A stretch of 64,000 bases of DNA from Candidatus Magnetocorallium paracelense (GCA_029001845.1 JAREWP010000077.1:110188-174187); one strand, 5' to 3'. Shown: positions 56,121-64,000, numbered from the stretch's first letter. Program-made: numbers and translations. Notes: a model not told the origin generated them from the sequence alone.

Positions 56121-56963
56121 GTGCAAGAACCATTTTTCGAAGCGACTCCTCTATGTACAATGGTGGAGGATCTAACTATTGAGGCCTACAAAGCCTGGTC
56201 AGGGTGGGCGGGAATAACAATACATACTGACTCTGATATGTTTTGGACCATGACGGATGTGCCTTTCCCTCTGTTCAATTGCGTTCTTCGGCCCCGGGTA
56301 GATTCCGGCGCACTGGCTGATCGAGTAGAGGAAGTCGTTAAACATGCCCGGCAAAATTCGGTTCCCATGTTGTGGTGGTTAGGCGCAACCCCTGAGCCGA
56401 ATGATATGGGCGCGAGGTTACGTAAAATGGGTTTCTCGCAGATTGATAGCTTTGATATGATGACCCTGGAACTCGCCGAGTGGACGGGCTGTGATCCCGG
56501 ATCGAGAGTTCGGATTGAAGAGGTTTGTGACAAAAATCTGCTAAGCTTTTGGGTTGCAATTACCGGGGAAGCATTTGACATTCCACAATTCGTACACCCA
56601 TCCTGGTTAGAAATTAACAGTACTGTAGGGTTTGGACCGGATAAACCCCTTCGCCATTTTGTGGCTTATGTGGACGATCATCCGGCCGGAACTGCAACAT
56701 TAGTTCAGGGGAGCCGTTGCGCCGGTGTTTTCAGTGTAGGAGTTTCGGCTGCGTTTCGCGGCAAAGGAATAGGTTCGATGGTAAGTGGGCGATGCCTGGA
56801 TGAAGCAAAGCGTCGCGGGTACGCTGTCGCCACACTGCAAGCGACACCCATGGGAAAGCCTGTGTACATGAAGATGGGATTTCGCTCTTGTGGTGAATCC
56901 GAACTTTATATCTGGATGTCTGACAAGGGCTCAAAAGAACAAAACGAATACCGGGGAGTATGA
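56121..56963 (+). CDS. GNAT-family N-acetyltransferase, first gene of the RiPP-like cluster
   Basis: A 280-residue acyltransferase expected to use acetyl-CoA or another acyl-CoA. The C-terminal half has the GNAT core: HFVAYVDDHPAGTATLVQ, then FSVGVSAAFRGKGIGSMVSG with the pyrophosphate-binding RGKGIG, and VYMKMGFRSCGESELYIW. The N-terminal half (MLWWLGATPEPNDMGARLRK, MGFSQIDSFDMMTLEL) looks like a second, degenerate GNAT fold. GTG at 56121 has AGGAGAGG upstream. The stop overlaps the next start (ATGA), so it is co-translated with the radical SAM gene. In RiPP pathways such enzymes acylate the peptide or an amine made by other enzymes; that is the likely role here. Confidence 0.87.
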   Translation: MQEPFFEATPLCTMVEDLTIEAYKAWSGWAGITIHTDSDMFWTMTDVPFPLFNCVLRPRVDSGALADRVEEVVKHARQNSVPMLWWLGATPEPNDMGARLRKMGFSQIDSFDMMTLELAEWTGCDPGSRVRIEEVCDKNLLSFWVAITGEAFDIPQFVHPSWLEINSTVGFGPDKPLRHFVAYVDDHPAGTATLVQGSRCAGVFSVGVSAAFRGKGIGSMVSGRCLDEAKRRGYAVATLQATPMGKPVYMKMGFRSCGESELYIWMSDKGSKEQNEYRGV

Positions 56964-57982
56964 TGAAGGACTACCGGAATTCCATTCAACCTCAGGAATT
57001 GAAGATCGAGATCACCAGAGCCTGCAATCTGAGCTGCTCGTTCTGCTACCTGGGCGATGTGTCGCTGTGGCGTAAAAACCGGCACATGTCTGATGAACAG
57101 GTTCTGCATTGGATCGATTGGGCCGTAGAGAACAATATCACTGCCGTTCGCTTCACCGGTGGCGAGGCAACCCTGCACCCTAATATCGAAATGTACTGCA
57201 ACTACGCGATATTACGAAAACGATACGTGATCCTGAATACTAACGGAATGGCGAATGATGAAGTTTATGACAGACTTCTCTATCATCTTCTGCTGGTCAG
57301 TCTGCCCACACTGAATCCCAAGCATATGGACGAGATTACGAAGCATCGGGGCGTTCTGGAAAAAAAGGTGAGTGTCATCGACAAAGCCTTGGACAAAAGC
57401 AAGGTCACAGTCAGTGTATCTACTATGCTGGGAGAGGAACATATCGGCCATCTTGAGGAGTATGTTAACTTTGTGAGGGAGCGACCGGGATTGATCTGGA
57501 CGCCATTGCGATGGGAACCTTCTGTCAGCAATACCCGACCGGTTTCAAAAGCCCATATGCAGGCTTTGGCTGAAGAGATGGATGCGCTAATGCAACTCTA
57601 TCCTGAACAAGCACCCGGTATCAACAGCGCTACCCCGTTTTGCTCGGTGACACCCACCGGTCTGGGCGCCCGCGTATTCAACGGCAGGGCGCATCGGTGC
57701 GGTCCCTTTGTATCGCTGAATGTCAATTTCGATGGAATGCTCAGTGGATGTATCGGGACCTGCGATCTGCCTGAAGACGGCACGCTGGAGGATGTCCGGA
57801 ACAGCCCCGGCGTCCGAAATTGTTGTTCTGTAGAGGCTTTGCCTGTGGAATGTCACAACTGTGAATATGTGTACCACTGCGCCGGCGGCTGTCGCAAACC
57901 CATAGCCATGATTGAGCATGGCGGCAGGCAGGTGGATTACTTGGCCGGCTTCGCTGAGGAATCGGTTGCAAACAATTTTTGA
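56960..57982 (+). CDS. Radical SAM/SPASM peptide-modifying enzyme
   Basis: A 340-residue radical SAM enzyme. The cluster motif CNLSCSFC is at residues 22-29, FTGGEATLHPN (GGE) near 65-75, and VILNTNGMAND follows. The C-terminal part has cysteines arranged as in SPASM or twitch domains: TPFCSVTP, HRCGPF, SGCIGTC, and the closing CHNCEYVYHCAGGCRKP. These should hold one or two extra [4Fe-4S] clusters. SPASM enzymes in RiPP clusters make C-C, C-S or similar bonds or epimers in the precursor. The start is ATG at 56960 (ATGATG) after GGGGAG. Two precursor genes follow 74 bases downstream. Confidence 0.92.
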   Translation: MMKDYRNSIQPQELKIEITRACNLSCSFCYLGDVSLWRKNRHMSDEQVLHWIDWAVENNITAVRFTGGEATLHPNIEMYCNYAILRKRYVILNTNGMANDEVYDRLLYHLLLVSLPTLNPKHMDEITKHRGVLEKKVSVIDKALDKSKVTVSVSTMLGEEHIGHLEEYVNFVRERPGLIWTPLRWEPSVSNTRPVSKAHMQALAEEMDALMQLYPEQAPGINSATPFCSVTPTGLGARVFNGRAHRCGPFVSLNVNFDGMLSGCIGTCDLPEDGTLEDVRNSPGVRNCCSVEALPVECHNCEYVYHCAGGCRKPIAMIEHGGRQVDYLAGFAEESVANNF

Positions 57983-58056
57983 AAAGAAAGTTTCATCGTC
58001 TATTGTTTCGTGTGTTCGCTAAGCATTACACCATTTAACAGAAAAGGAGGAATATT

Positions 58057-58302
58057 ATGCAAGACCAACAAAGACAATGGGCCAAGATCGTAGCCAAGGC
58101 ATGGATGGATGATAACTACAAAGCTCGCCTGTTAGCAGACCCGGCCGCCGTGCTGGCTGAAGAAGGCGCCCGGACTCAGTCAAAGGTTCGAGTTGTTGAA
58201 GCCGGTGTTGACGAAACTGTTTTAGTGCTGCCTTCCAAGCCAATGGATCCCCAGGATGATCACGGCAAGGTTGAGGAACGGCTCGCTGCCTCTGCTTTTT
58301 AA
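58057..58302 (+). CDS. NHLP-family RiPP precursor peptide A
   Basis: An 81-residue peptide resembling the nitrile hydratase alpha-subunit leader family: QWAKIVAKAWMDDNYKARLL, ADPAAVLAEEGART, then VRVVEAGVDETVLVLPSKP near residues 44-62. In the family this leader is recognised by modifying enzymes and is followed by a core. Here the segment after LPSKP is MDPQDDHGKVEERLAASAF. The whole peptide has no cysteine, three serines (42, 60, 79) and two threonines (40, 54). AAAAGGAGG precedes the ATG. A near-identical second copy follows 34 bases after the stop. Confidence 0.92.
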   Translation: MQDQQRQWAKIVAKAWMDDNYKARLLADPAAVLAEEGARTQSKVRVVEAGVDETVLVLPSKPMDPQDDHGKVEERLAASAF

Positions 58303-58336
58303 TGTCCTAACTATTTGACGGAAAAGGAGAAAAATT

Positions 58337-58582
58337 ATGCAAGACCAACAAAAACAATGGGCCAAGATCGTAGCCAAGACATGGATGGATGATAACTACA
58401 AAGCTCGCCTGTTAGCAGACCCGGCCGCCGTGCTGGCTGAAGAAGGCGCCCGGATTCAGGCAAAGGTTCGAGTTGTTGAAGCCGGCGTTGACGAAACTGT
58501 TTTGGTGCTGCCTTCCAAGCCAATGGATCCCCAGGATGATCACGGCAAGGTTGAGGAACGGCTCGCTGCCTCTGTTTTTTAA
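58337..58582 (+). CDS. NHLP-family RiPP precursor peptide B
   Basis: A tandem duplicate of precursor A, same length, with seven base differences. Five change the residue (R6K, A15T, T40I, S42A, A80V) and two are silent. The C-terminal segment is unchanged except for the penultimate residue (ASVF instead of ASAF). AAAAGGAG stands before the ATG. The duplicated unit includes the upstream ~20 bases with the ribosome binding site, and each gene has its own translation signal. Confidence 0.92.
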   Translation: MQDQQKQWAKIVAKTWMDDNYKARLLADPAAVLAEEGARIQAKVRVVEAGVDETVLVLPSKPMDPQDDHGKVEERLAASVF

Positions 58583-58655
58583 TGTCTTAAAAATGCCAAA
58601 GCGTTTATAAGATTTATTCATTTGTCTTGGCAAACTTATAATACTTAAACAATTT

Positions 58656-58809
58656 GTAACTACTTAAGTATACAGACTGAAGGCTGAAGACTATCAGGTA
58701 AAACATGCGTTATCTGTAAAAATATATATTTTTTCATGGCTGACACCCCCAAATCATTTAATTTTTTGCTTCAGCCTTCAGTCTACAGCCTAAAGACCTG
58801 AGTAGTTAC
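58656..58809. repeat. 154-bp inverted-repeat element inside the RiPP cluster
   Basis: The left end GTAACTACTTAAG and then AGACTGAAGGCTGAAG are mirrored at the right end by CTTCAGCCTTCAGTCT and then CTGAGTAGTTAC. It lies between the precursor genes and the YcaO gene, so it separates transcript parts. Its length and GTAACT ends recall the family D elements. It may act as a terminator-like mRNA fold after the precursors. Confidence 0.7.
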
Positions 58810-58850
58810 AATAATTCAAAAGAAACGGCTTATTAACCCGGATAAAGGAA

Positions 58851-60707
58851 TTGACGAATCAGGGGAAATTTCTGAATCATAAGGACAGCTCACCTAACGA
58901 GACGATAAGGCGGATCAAAGCGATTCTGCAGCGCATTGGTATCGAGAACCGGCGGCCCATGATTCAACATCGCTTCAATCCGGTGAATAGTTGTCATTCT
59001 GTGTACATTTGCAGTCCCGATTATCCTTTGCTAACCGCCAACGGTAAAGGTGTGACTGATGAATACAGCCTGGCGAGCGCTTACGCCGAATATATGGAGC
59101 GCTTGCAGGGGTTGTATCATGTTTTTTTTGGCAGGATAGGCGAAATTCTTCCTCAGGAGTCGATGCACACTGATGAAGTCATGTATCCGGCCTCGAAATT
59201 GTGGCGAGACACACCGGAGGTGATGCGCGAATTAGTGGAAGACGAGACAGCATTACCTGACGAATTTCTGACCTGTATTCCGTTCCTGGAGGTCTTTCAC
59301 GGTGAAACGCTTCTGCTGCCATACGCTCTTATGACTCTGAATACTGAGTCCACAGGCATGTGCGCCGGTAACACCCCGGAGGAAGCTGTGACACAGGGAA
59401 TTTGCGAGATCGTTGAGCGGTACATCTCCAGAATGGTGTTGCAAGGCGAACTGCATGCACCACATATCCCACTCGGCAAACTGCCTGAATGCTCACCGGA
59501 ACTCTCGCACATCATCAGGGAACTTAACAGCAAGGGGCTCACCCTGATCGTCAAGGACTGTACCATAAATGGCACTCTTCCTGTGCTGGCAGCTATTGTG
59601 ATCGACGAAGACAATGATCGCTTCAACCTGGCCTTTGGTTGCGATCCGGTTTTTGATGTGACTCTGCAACGCTGTATCACAGAATTATATCAAGGCAGGA
59701 AGAAGCTTCCTCACAGCTTTTCCTATTGGAAAGAGGGGCATCCGCCTGTCCATGACTATGTTAACAATACACATTCCTCTTTAAAACAACTACTTATGGA
59801 TTGGCCGGGGACTGATTATACAGACGCCTTTGCGTCTCCCAACCTCTCCAATGCAGACTATCTGCACTTCATGCTGAATAAGGTACGCACCAGAGGCTTA
59901 TCCCTGTATGTCAGGGATTATTCATTTCTTGGCTTTCCCACATACTATGTGTTTATTGAGAAAATGTCCGTTGCCCGCCCCTTGTCCGGGGAAGAGTGCC
60001 GATTTCACTATCGGGAATACGACGAAGCCCTGGGCGTTTTGTTCCGACTTAACGATGCCCTGCCTTATGAGATTGATCGTATGGCCGGGATATTCGCTGA
60101 CAAGCTTCGTATGGACATGCTGTTCAACAACTTTCTTACCATGAAAATGCGAAACCTCTCTTCTCGTGCGCCGGTGCGCGCCTGGGTTGAACCGATCACC
60201 TTCTTAACTTTTTTATTTATCGAAACCAACCGCCTTGATGACGCACTTAGACTCATCGATGAGCCGGACAGCCGAAGGGATTTGTTGTCTAAAGAGCCTT
60301 TGATCCCCATTTTGACAGATTATTGTCGAATGAGATTAGAAGGGGAATCACCGGGAACCATTTTAGAAAAATTACGAAAGCGACATAATAATAGTGAATA
60401 TTATGGAAGCTTAAAACATTTAATTGAGCATAACTACGCCGGTTTATATTTAAAGGAATCTGAAATCGTTCAAGGACGGAAGTTCGAAGGATTACCCATT
60501 CCAAGTTGCCTAACGCCCTTTGCCTGTGGAAAGTGCGGATGTAAATCTCGCTGCTATGCAGGGAAATTCATTGAAGTTCGGGGAAAGATTCAGAAGGCCC
60601 GCCAACCGGTGAACCAGACATCACTTCGCCGCATTTTCTCAAAGCAGGAGGGAACGTATGGTGCAGCGTCATGTTCTGAAGGTATGACAAGCGCTTGCAG
60701 GGAATGA
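58851..60707 (+). CDS. YcaO-domain enzyme with Cys-rich C-terminus
   Basis: A 618-residue protein with the full ATP-binding set of the YcaO fold: LASAYAEYMERL (E80, E83, R84 in SxxxExxER) and EEAVTQGICEIVERY (E178, Q182, E186, E189, R190). TANGKGVTDEYS also matches. YcaO enzymes activate a peptide backbone amide with ATP to give azolines, thioamides or amidines. The arrangement is closest to stand-alone YcaO proteins with a helical C-terminal domain (residues ~420-545). C553 and C559-x2-C562-x-C564-x3-C568 form a possible metal site. No E1-like or F-protein partner is encoded nearby. The start TTG 58851 is poorly supported; a CTG at 58872 after AGGGGAAA is an alternative. Confidence 0.88.
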   Translation: MTNQGKFLNHKDSSPNETIRRIKAILQRIGIENRRPMIQHRFNPVNSCHSVYICSPDYPLLTANGKGVTDEYSLASAYAEYMERLQGLYHVFFGRIGEILPQESMHTDEVMYPASKLWRDTPEVMRELVEDETALPDEFLTCIPFLEVFHGETLLLPYALMTLNTESTGMCAGNTPEEAVTQGICEIVERYISRMVLQGELHAPHIPLGKLPECSPELSHIIRELNSKGLTLIVKDCTINGTLPVLAAIVIDEDNDRFNLAFGCDPVFDVTLQRCITELYQGRKKLPHSFSYWKEGHPPVHDYVNNTHSSLKQLLMDWPGTDYTDAFASPNLSNADYLHFMLNKVRTRGLSLYVRDYSFLGFPTYYVFIEKMSVARPLSGEECRFHYREYDEALGVLFRLNDALPYEIDRMAGIFADKLRMDMLFNNFLTMKMRNLSSRAPVRAWVEPITFLTFLFIETNRLDDALRLIDEPDSRRDLLSKEPLIPILTDYCRMRLEGESPGTILEKLRKRHNNSEYYGSLKHLIEHNYAGLYLKESEIVQGRKFEGLPIPSCLTPFACGKCGCKSRCYAGKFIEVRGKIQKARQPVNQTSLRRIFSKQEGTYGAASCSEGMTSACRE

Positions 60708-60798
60708 TTCAATAGCAGGATGCGGTCATGACCAATGATGCGGTTCAAAAGAGCCTTACTATTTCCTACGAAAAAAAACAAATTAAACAGGGGGAATT

Positions 60799-62484
60799 GT
60801 GAACGAAAATCAGATCACTATCATTCTACCTACGAGCAACCGCTGGATGCATATTCTGCTGGACGGCGTAGAGCTCTACGCAAAAACACTTGGCTTCCCT
60901 GAATCGCTGAAAGACAACATTATGAACTCCACGACCGAGGCATGCGAAGAACTGATACGCATCGCCACTGAAACAGATGAGAGAGAACCGGTTCATATCA
61001 CGCTCGATTACAAAGGTGAAGCGGTCATTATAGAAATCGAATACAGCAGTAAGATAAATCTAAATCCCTTTGATGTTGATGAGTATGAGATTCCTGATGA
61101 AACGACCGACTTGGATTCGGTGTCATTGGAAGCATTTTGGTTGTTCCTGATCAAGAAACAGATGGATCGTGTTTTCTTCCGTGTGCGGGGCAACCGCCGT
61201 GTGCTGTCTATAATGCAGTATAAACGCGAAGAGGGACAGGAAGGACGGATCTGGGCCATGGCCATCAAACCTGAGTTGGCAAAGGGCGTGAGCCTCCATT
61301 TTACAAAAACAAACGAAGGCCTCGAAACGGCAGTGCTACAAAAGAGCGGCGGTGGAGCGCTTATGCTAAATCCCAGTGAAACTTTTTTTGTGAAGAACAT
61401 GGATGGCCTGAAGTCCTTTCACGATCTTTTCATGGACCATGTGGATGTCCTGGGTTTAACCTCTCCCAATCTTCCCGCCGCCCTCTATGAGAAGCTGGAA
61501 AGCCTTGGCGCGCTGATATCGACAGACGCGGAGGAAAAACAATCAAGGATAGGACGACTTATCAAGGCTTTGGCTAACCTGAGTTACTCCATCCCCAAGG
61601 CAGACGAGAAAGTCACGAAGGTTGAGCGCATAGCAAAGCCCTTGTTCTCACATATCGGGGTAACGTTTATGTTGCTTGTAGGCATATCAGGATTGGCGCC
61701 TGCATGGGTATACTTCGACCGGATCGTGGAAGCCATTTCGAACCTGGAAGCGCAAATATATTTAGCTCCCCAGATCATCCTTATTCTCTATCTGCTATCT
61801 CTAATTCAGGTTTCTCTGCATGAACTGGGACACGGAGTCGTGTGTAAACATTTTGGTGGCGCGGTGCCGCGTATGGGTATCATGTTCTATTTGGGATCAT
61901 TTATTTTCTTTTGCGATACGACATCATCTTATACGTTCGTTGAAAAACGCCAGCGCATTTTAGTTTCACTGGGCGGCCCTCTGCTGTCCTTCTCCATCTT
62001 CGGTATGGGCTTGTGGGTTTTTGCGGTGGTTGCCGGTCAAGGTTCCATCTGGGAATATGTTTTTGTCGCCTTTGGTCTGCTCAACTTTTTCTTGTTGGTA
62101 ATGAACTTCAACCCCTTCATCAAAATGGATGCGTATTACATACTAATGGACCTGACAGAGATACAAAATCTCCGGGAGCGATCCTTCAGATTTCTTAAGC
62201 GCAAGCTCTTAGGGTGGATAGGTTTTGGTGAGGATGAAGACACCAAGGCTACGCTCACGGAGCAACGTCTGTTTTGGTGGTATGGTCTGCTTGGAGGCCT
62301 TATGACAGCTGTCTTCATAGTGCTACCGGTCTTTCCGCTTGTCTACATTCTTTCAAAACAATCCCTTCACGGCGGTCGCACACTGTTGGCTATTGTCCTG
62401 GGAGCATTGCTTCTGGTTCGTCTGGCAAGTGTGGGTTATAAAAGCGTGAAGGCAATGCGATATAAGGATTTTAAAGTAAAATGA
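60799..62484 (+). CDS. Membrane M50 metalloprotease with RsbW-like and PqqD-like N-terminal domains
   Basis: A 561-residue protein in three parts. Residues ~5-142 resemble an RsbW/HATPase_c_2 domain (NSTTEACEELIRIA, LEAFWLFLIKKQMDRVFFRV). The ATP-binding Asn of the N-box is replaced by E51, and no DxGxG is seen, so it is probably not an active ATPase. Residues ~186-242 (ALMLNPSETFFVKNMDGLKS to YEKLESLGALIS) look like a PqqD-type precursor-recognition element. The rest is a site-2-type protease in the membrane: HELGH at 341-345, then NPFIKMD at 438-444 with the second metal-binding Asp. At least six helices are visible. In NHLP clusters M50 proteins are candidates for leader removal and export. 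GGGGG precedes the GTG start. Confidence 0.87.
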   Translation: MNENQITIILPTSNRWMHILLDGVELYAKTLGFPESLKDNIMNSTTEACEELIRIATETDEREPVHITLDYKGEAVIIEIEYSSKINLNPFDVDEYEIPDETTDLDSVSLEAFWLFLIKKQMDRVFFRVRGNRRVLSIMQYKREEGQEGRIWAMAIKPELAKGVSLHFTKTNEGLETAVLQKSGGGALMLNPSETFFVKNMDGLKSFHDLFMDHVDVLGLTSPNLPAALYEKLESLGALISTDAEEKQSRIGRLIKALANLSYSIPKADEKVTKVERIAKPLFSHIGVTFMLLVGISGLAPAWVYFDRIVEAISNLEAQIYLAPQIILILYLLSLIQVSLHELGHGVVCKHFGGAVPRMGIMFYLGSFIFFCDTTSSYTFVEKRQRILVSLGGPLLSFSIFGMGLWVFAVVAGQGSIWEYVFVAFGLLNFFLLVMNFNPFIKMDAYYILMDLTEIQNLRERSFRFLKRKLLGWIGFGEDEDTKATLTEQRLFWWYGLLGGLMTAVFIVLPVFPLVYILSKQSLHGGRTLLAIVLGALLLVRLASVGYKSVKAMRYKDFKVK

Positions 62485-63024
62485 AAAGCATTCATACATC
62501 TGTCCATTTTGTGCTTGTAGGATTAGAGTCAATGTCATTCACTTAAGGAATAAAGCACCTTCCGCCTTCAGCGGCTAAACTCGAAGGCTCCGCTTTGCTG
62601 CGCCTTCTCAAACATGACCCGCTTCTGTCGGAAAGCGCTTCATTCCTTAAGTGAATGGTATTGGGATTAGAGTTCTTCTGACCGAATTCTGACTTTCAAA
62701 GCATACTGTAAAAAAAACCGCTGGTAGCGTCGGATCGAAGGGAGCTTTCAATCGTGTTCAGTACCAACGGTCTTTTCAGAAGACTTACAATTATAAAGCT
62801 GATAGCTAAATGCTATTTTGGGCTATTTGCTTTGTTTACATTAACTTCAGAACACCTGACCTCTAGGTATTGCTAAACAGAGAGCGATATCTATACAAGG
62901 CATTGAAAAATCCTGAGTTTGCCAAGAAAGGCAAGCCCCTTGCTGCCCCCTTAAAGCCAAAGCGAGCAGGAAAAAAAGATGACCCTGATTATTCGTTATT
63001 TAGTATCATATAAAGTAAGCATAT
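62485..63024. other. Intergenic region after the RiPP cluster
   Basis: It contains the family B repeat at 62530-62664, then about 350 bases with no clear gene. A stretch near 62945-62985 (rich in Lys/Pro codons) may be a remnant, but no frame is long enough to support it. Confidence 0.45.
62530..62664. repeat. 135-bp inverted-repeat element (family B, second intact copy)
   Basis: Same length as 28381-28515 and nearly identical in its middle (CCGCCTTCAGCGGCTAAACT, CTCGAAGGCTCCGCTT). The outer arms read ATTCACTTAAGGAAT and ATTCCTTAAGTGAAT, where the other copy has ATTAACTTAAGGAG and CCCCTTGAGTTAAT. Several arm differences are therefore matched on the opposite arm. Confidence 0.8.
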
Positions 63025-63318
63025 ATGCATATTATCAAACGTAAAACTCTAATGGAGTTTTGGCAAAAGCACCCTGACTCAAAACAAGCTATAAGAACTT
63101 GGTATGCCGTTGTAAATAAAGCCAAATGGCAGGAGCCTTCAGAAATTAAGAAAATATTTGGCACATCTGATTTTTTAAGGAATAATAGAGTGTGTTTTAA
63201 CATCAAAGGGAATAGCTATCGTTTAGTGGTAAAAGTTATATATGAACTACAAAGAGTTTATATAAGATTTATAGGTACTCATACTGAATACGATAAGATA
63301 GATGCTAATAACATTTAA
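63025..63318 (+). CDS. higB: HigB-family mRNA interferase toxin
   Basis: A 97-residue toxin of the HigB type that cleaves mRNA on translating ribosomes. It opens MHIIKRKTLMEFWQKHPDSK, contains TWYAVVNKAKWQEPSEIKKI and FNIKGNSYRLVVKVIYELQ, and ends VYIRFIGTHTEYDKID, the standard family pattern. A toxin gene before its antitoxin gene is the usual HigBA order. No strong ribosome binding site is seen. Confidence 0.95.
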   Translation: MHIIKRKTLMEFWQKHPDSKQAIRTWYAVVNKAKWQEPSEIKKIFGTSDFLRNNRVCFNIKGNSYRLVVKVIYELQRVYIRFIGTHTEYDKIDANNI

Positions 63319-63337
63319 GTAATTAAAAGGAGAAAGC

Positions 63338-63718
63338 ATGGCTATTACACCGATAAGATCGGAAGATGATTATAATAAGGTTCTTAAAAGAATTGATGAA
63401 TTAATTGATTCTAAACCATATTCAAGGGAATTTAATGAACTTGAGGTTTTGTCAATTCTTGTTGAAGACTATGAAGAAAGGAATTTCCCAATTGATTTTC
63501 CAGACCCTATTGAAGCATTAAAATATATAATGGAATGGAGAGGAATTACAATAAACGATCTTGAGCCTTATATTGGTACAAAGGCATCTGTATCACAAGT
63601 TCTGAACAGGAAAAAAGATTTGACAATAGAAATGATTATGAAATTAAAAAAAGGACTTAAGATTTCTGCTGATATTTTGATACCTGAAACAGATGAAGAT
63701 GTTCCAATAGTTGTATGA
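63338..63718 (+). CDS. higA: HigA-family antitoxin (helix-turn-helix)
   Basis: A 126-residue partner of the toxin upstream, starting 19 bases after it with AAAGGAG in front. The N-terminal part is helical and acidic (YNKVLKRIDELIDSKPYSRE). The C-terminal half is an XRE-type helix-turn-helix (YIMEWRGITINDLEPYIGTK, ASVSQVLNRKKDLTIEMIMK). It should neutralise HigB and repress the operon. Confidence 0.95.
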   Translation: MAITPIRSEDDYNKVLKRIDELIDSKPYSREFNELEVLSILVEDYEERNFPIDFPDPIEALKYIMEWRGITINDLEPYIGTKASVSQVLNRKKDLTIEMIMKLKKGLKISADILIPETDEDVPIVV

Positions 63719-63814
63719 GCTATTTTAAAAAGCTGTGGTAGTAGTGCTAACCCTGCCTTTTACCCTCATTTTAAGCTGGACTTTTCATAATGTTTAGTAT
63801 TACACTAAGACATT

Positions 63815-64000
63815 ATGGAAAAACAAAATCAAATCAAACGAACAATTTCACAGTCAGAGGCACTTGAGGATATCAGTAATATGCTCAATACAAACAAAAA
63901 CATAACCAGAACAGAATTGGCGGATAAAGTTTGCGAAAGGTACAGTTTTACAGATCCTCTGGGCGTCAAACAGCGGGCGGGGTGTCTGAAAGCCCTGCGC
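63815..64000 (+). mobile_element. Start of a transposase gene (runs off the right edge)
   Basis: An ATG at 63815 opens a frame to the window end (62 codons). The residues ITRTELADKVCERYSFTDPL and GVKQRAGCLKALR resemble the winged-helix N-terminal domain of IS4-like transposases (DUF4338-type). The preceding TTTTCATAATGT and ACATTATGGAAAA form an inverted pair, suggesting the left end of an insertion sequence around 63780-63825. The catalytic part lies outside the window. Confidence 0.6.

Overview
The window reads as a chromosome segment (or a long metagenomic contig) of a Gram-negative, chemotactic bacterium of moderate to low G+C. A Bam/lipid A gene block, a complete Mla lipid-transport locus, LpxI in place of LpxH, a Bat aerotolerance operon and a heavy load of short palindromic repeats suggest a deltaproteobacterial, Nitrospirota or related lineage. 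No rRNA or tRNA was seen, so this placement is inference.

Layout. 1-6.2 kb: the start of an EAL-domain gene at the left edge, two chemoreceptors (the second with NIT and CZB domains), and a cobalamin riboswitch with no recognisable target gene. 6.6-18.8 kb: dnaK behind a sigma-54 type promoter, then a nine-gene MoxR/DUF58/Bat operon. 18.9-24.9 kb, minus strand: bamA-skp-lpxD-fabZ-lpxA-lpxI for outer membrane assembly and lipid A synthesis. 25-31.7 kb: a PP2C phosphatase, a radical SAM protein, a cyclic-nucleotide-binding protein, a DUF4143 ATPase and recN, with repeats between them. 31.9-36.2 kb: ferredoxin-mlaE-mlaF-mlaD-mlaC and convergent mlaA; the MlaF ATPase carries a C-terminal GGDEF-like domain. 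36.7-41 kb: a decayed hybrid sensor kinase and small regulators. 41.7-51.5 kb: vsr, three paralogous membrane-TPR proteins, a family 9 glycosyltransferase and a phosphate-binding protein. 52-55.3 kb: a large secreted beta-helix protein.

The most distinctive region is 56.1-62.5 kb. All its genes lie on the plus strand: GNAT acetyltransferase, radical SAM/SPASM enzyme, two almost identical 81-residue nitrile-hydratase-leader-like (NHLP) precursor peptides, a YcaO enzyme, and a membrane M50 protease whose N-terminus combines a degenerate RsbW-like fold with a PqqD-like segment. It looks like a RiPP (ribosomally made, modified peptide) pathway of unusual composition. The precursors contain no cysteine, so ordinary thiazole chemistry does not fit. 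The right edge has a HigBA toxin-antitoxin pair and the start of a transposase.

Several families of 75-165 bp inverted-repeat elements are dispersed over the window. In some, paired differences in the two arms keep the stem intact.
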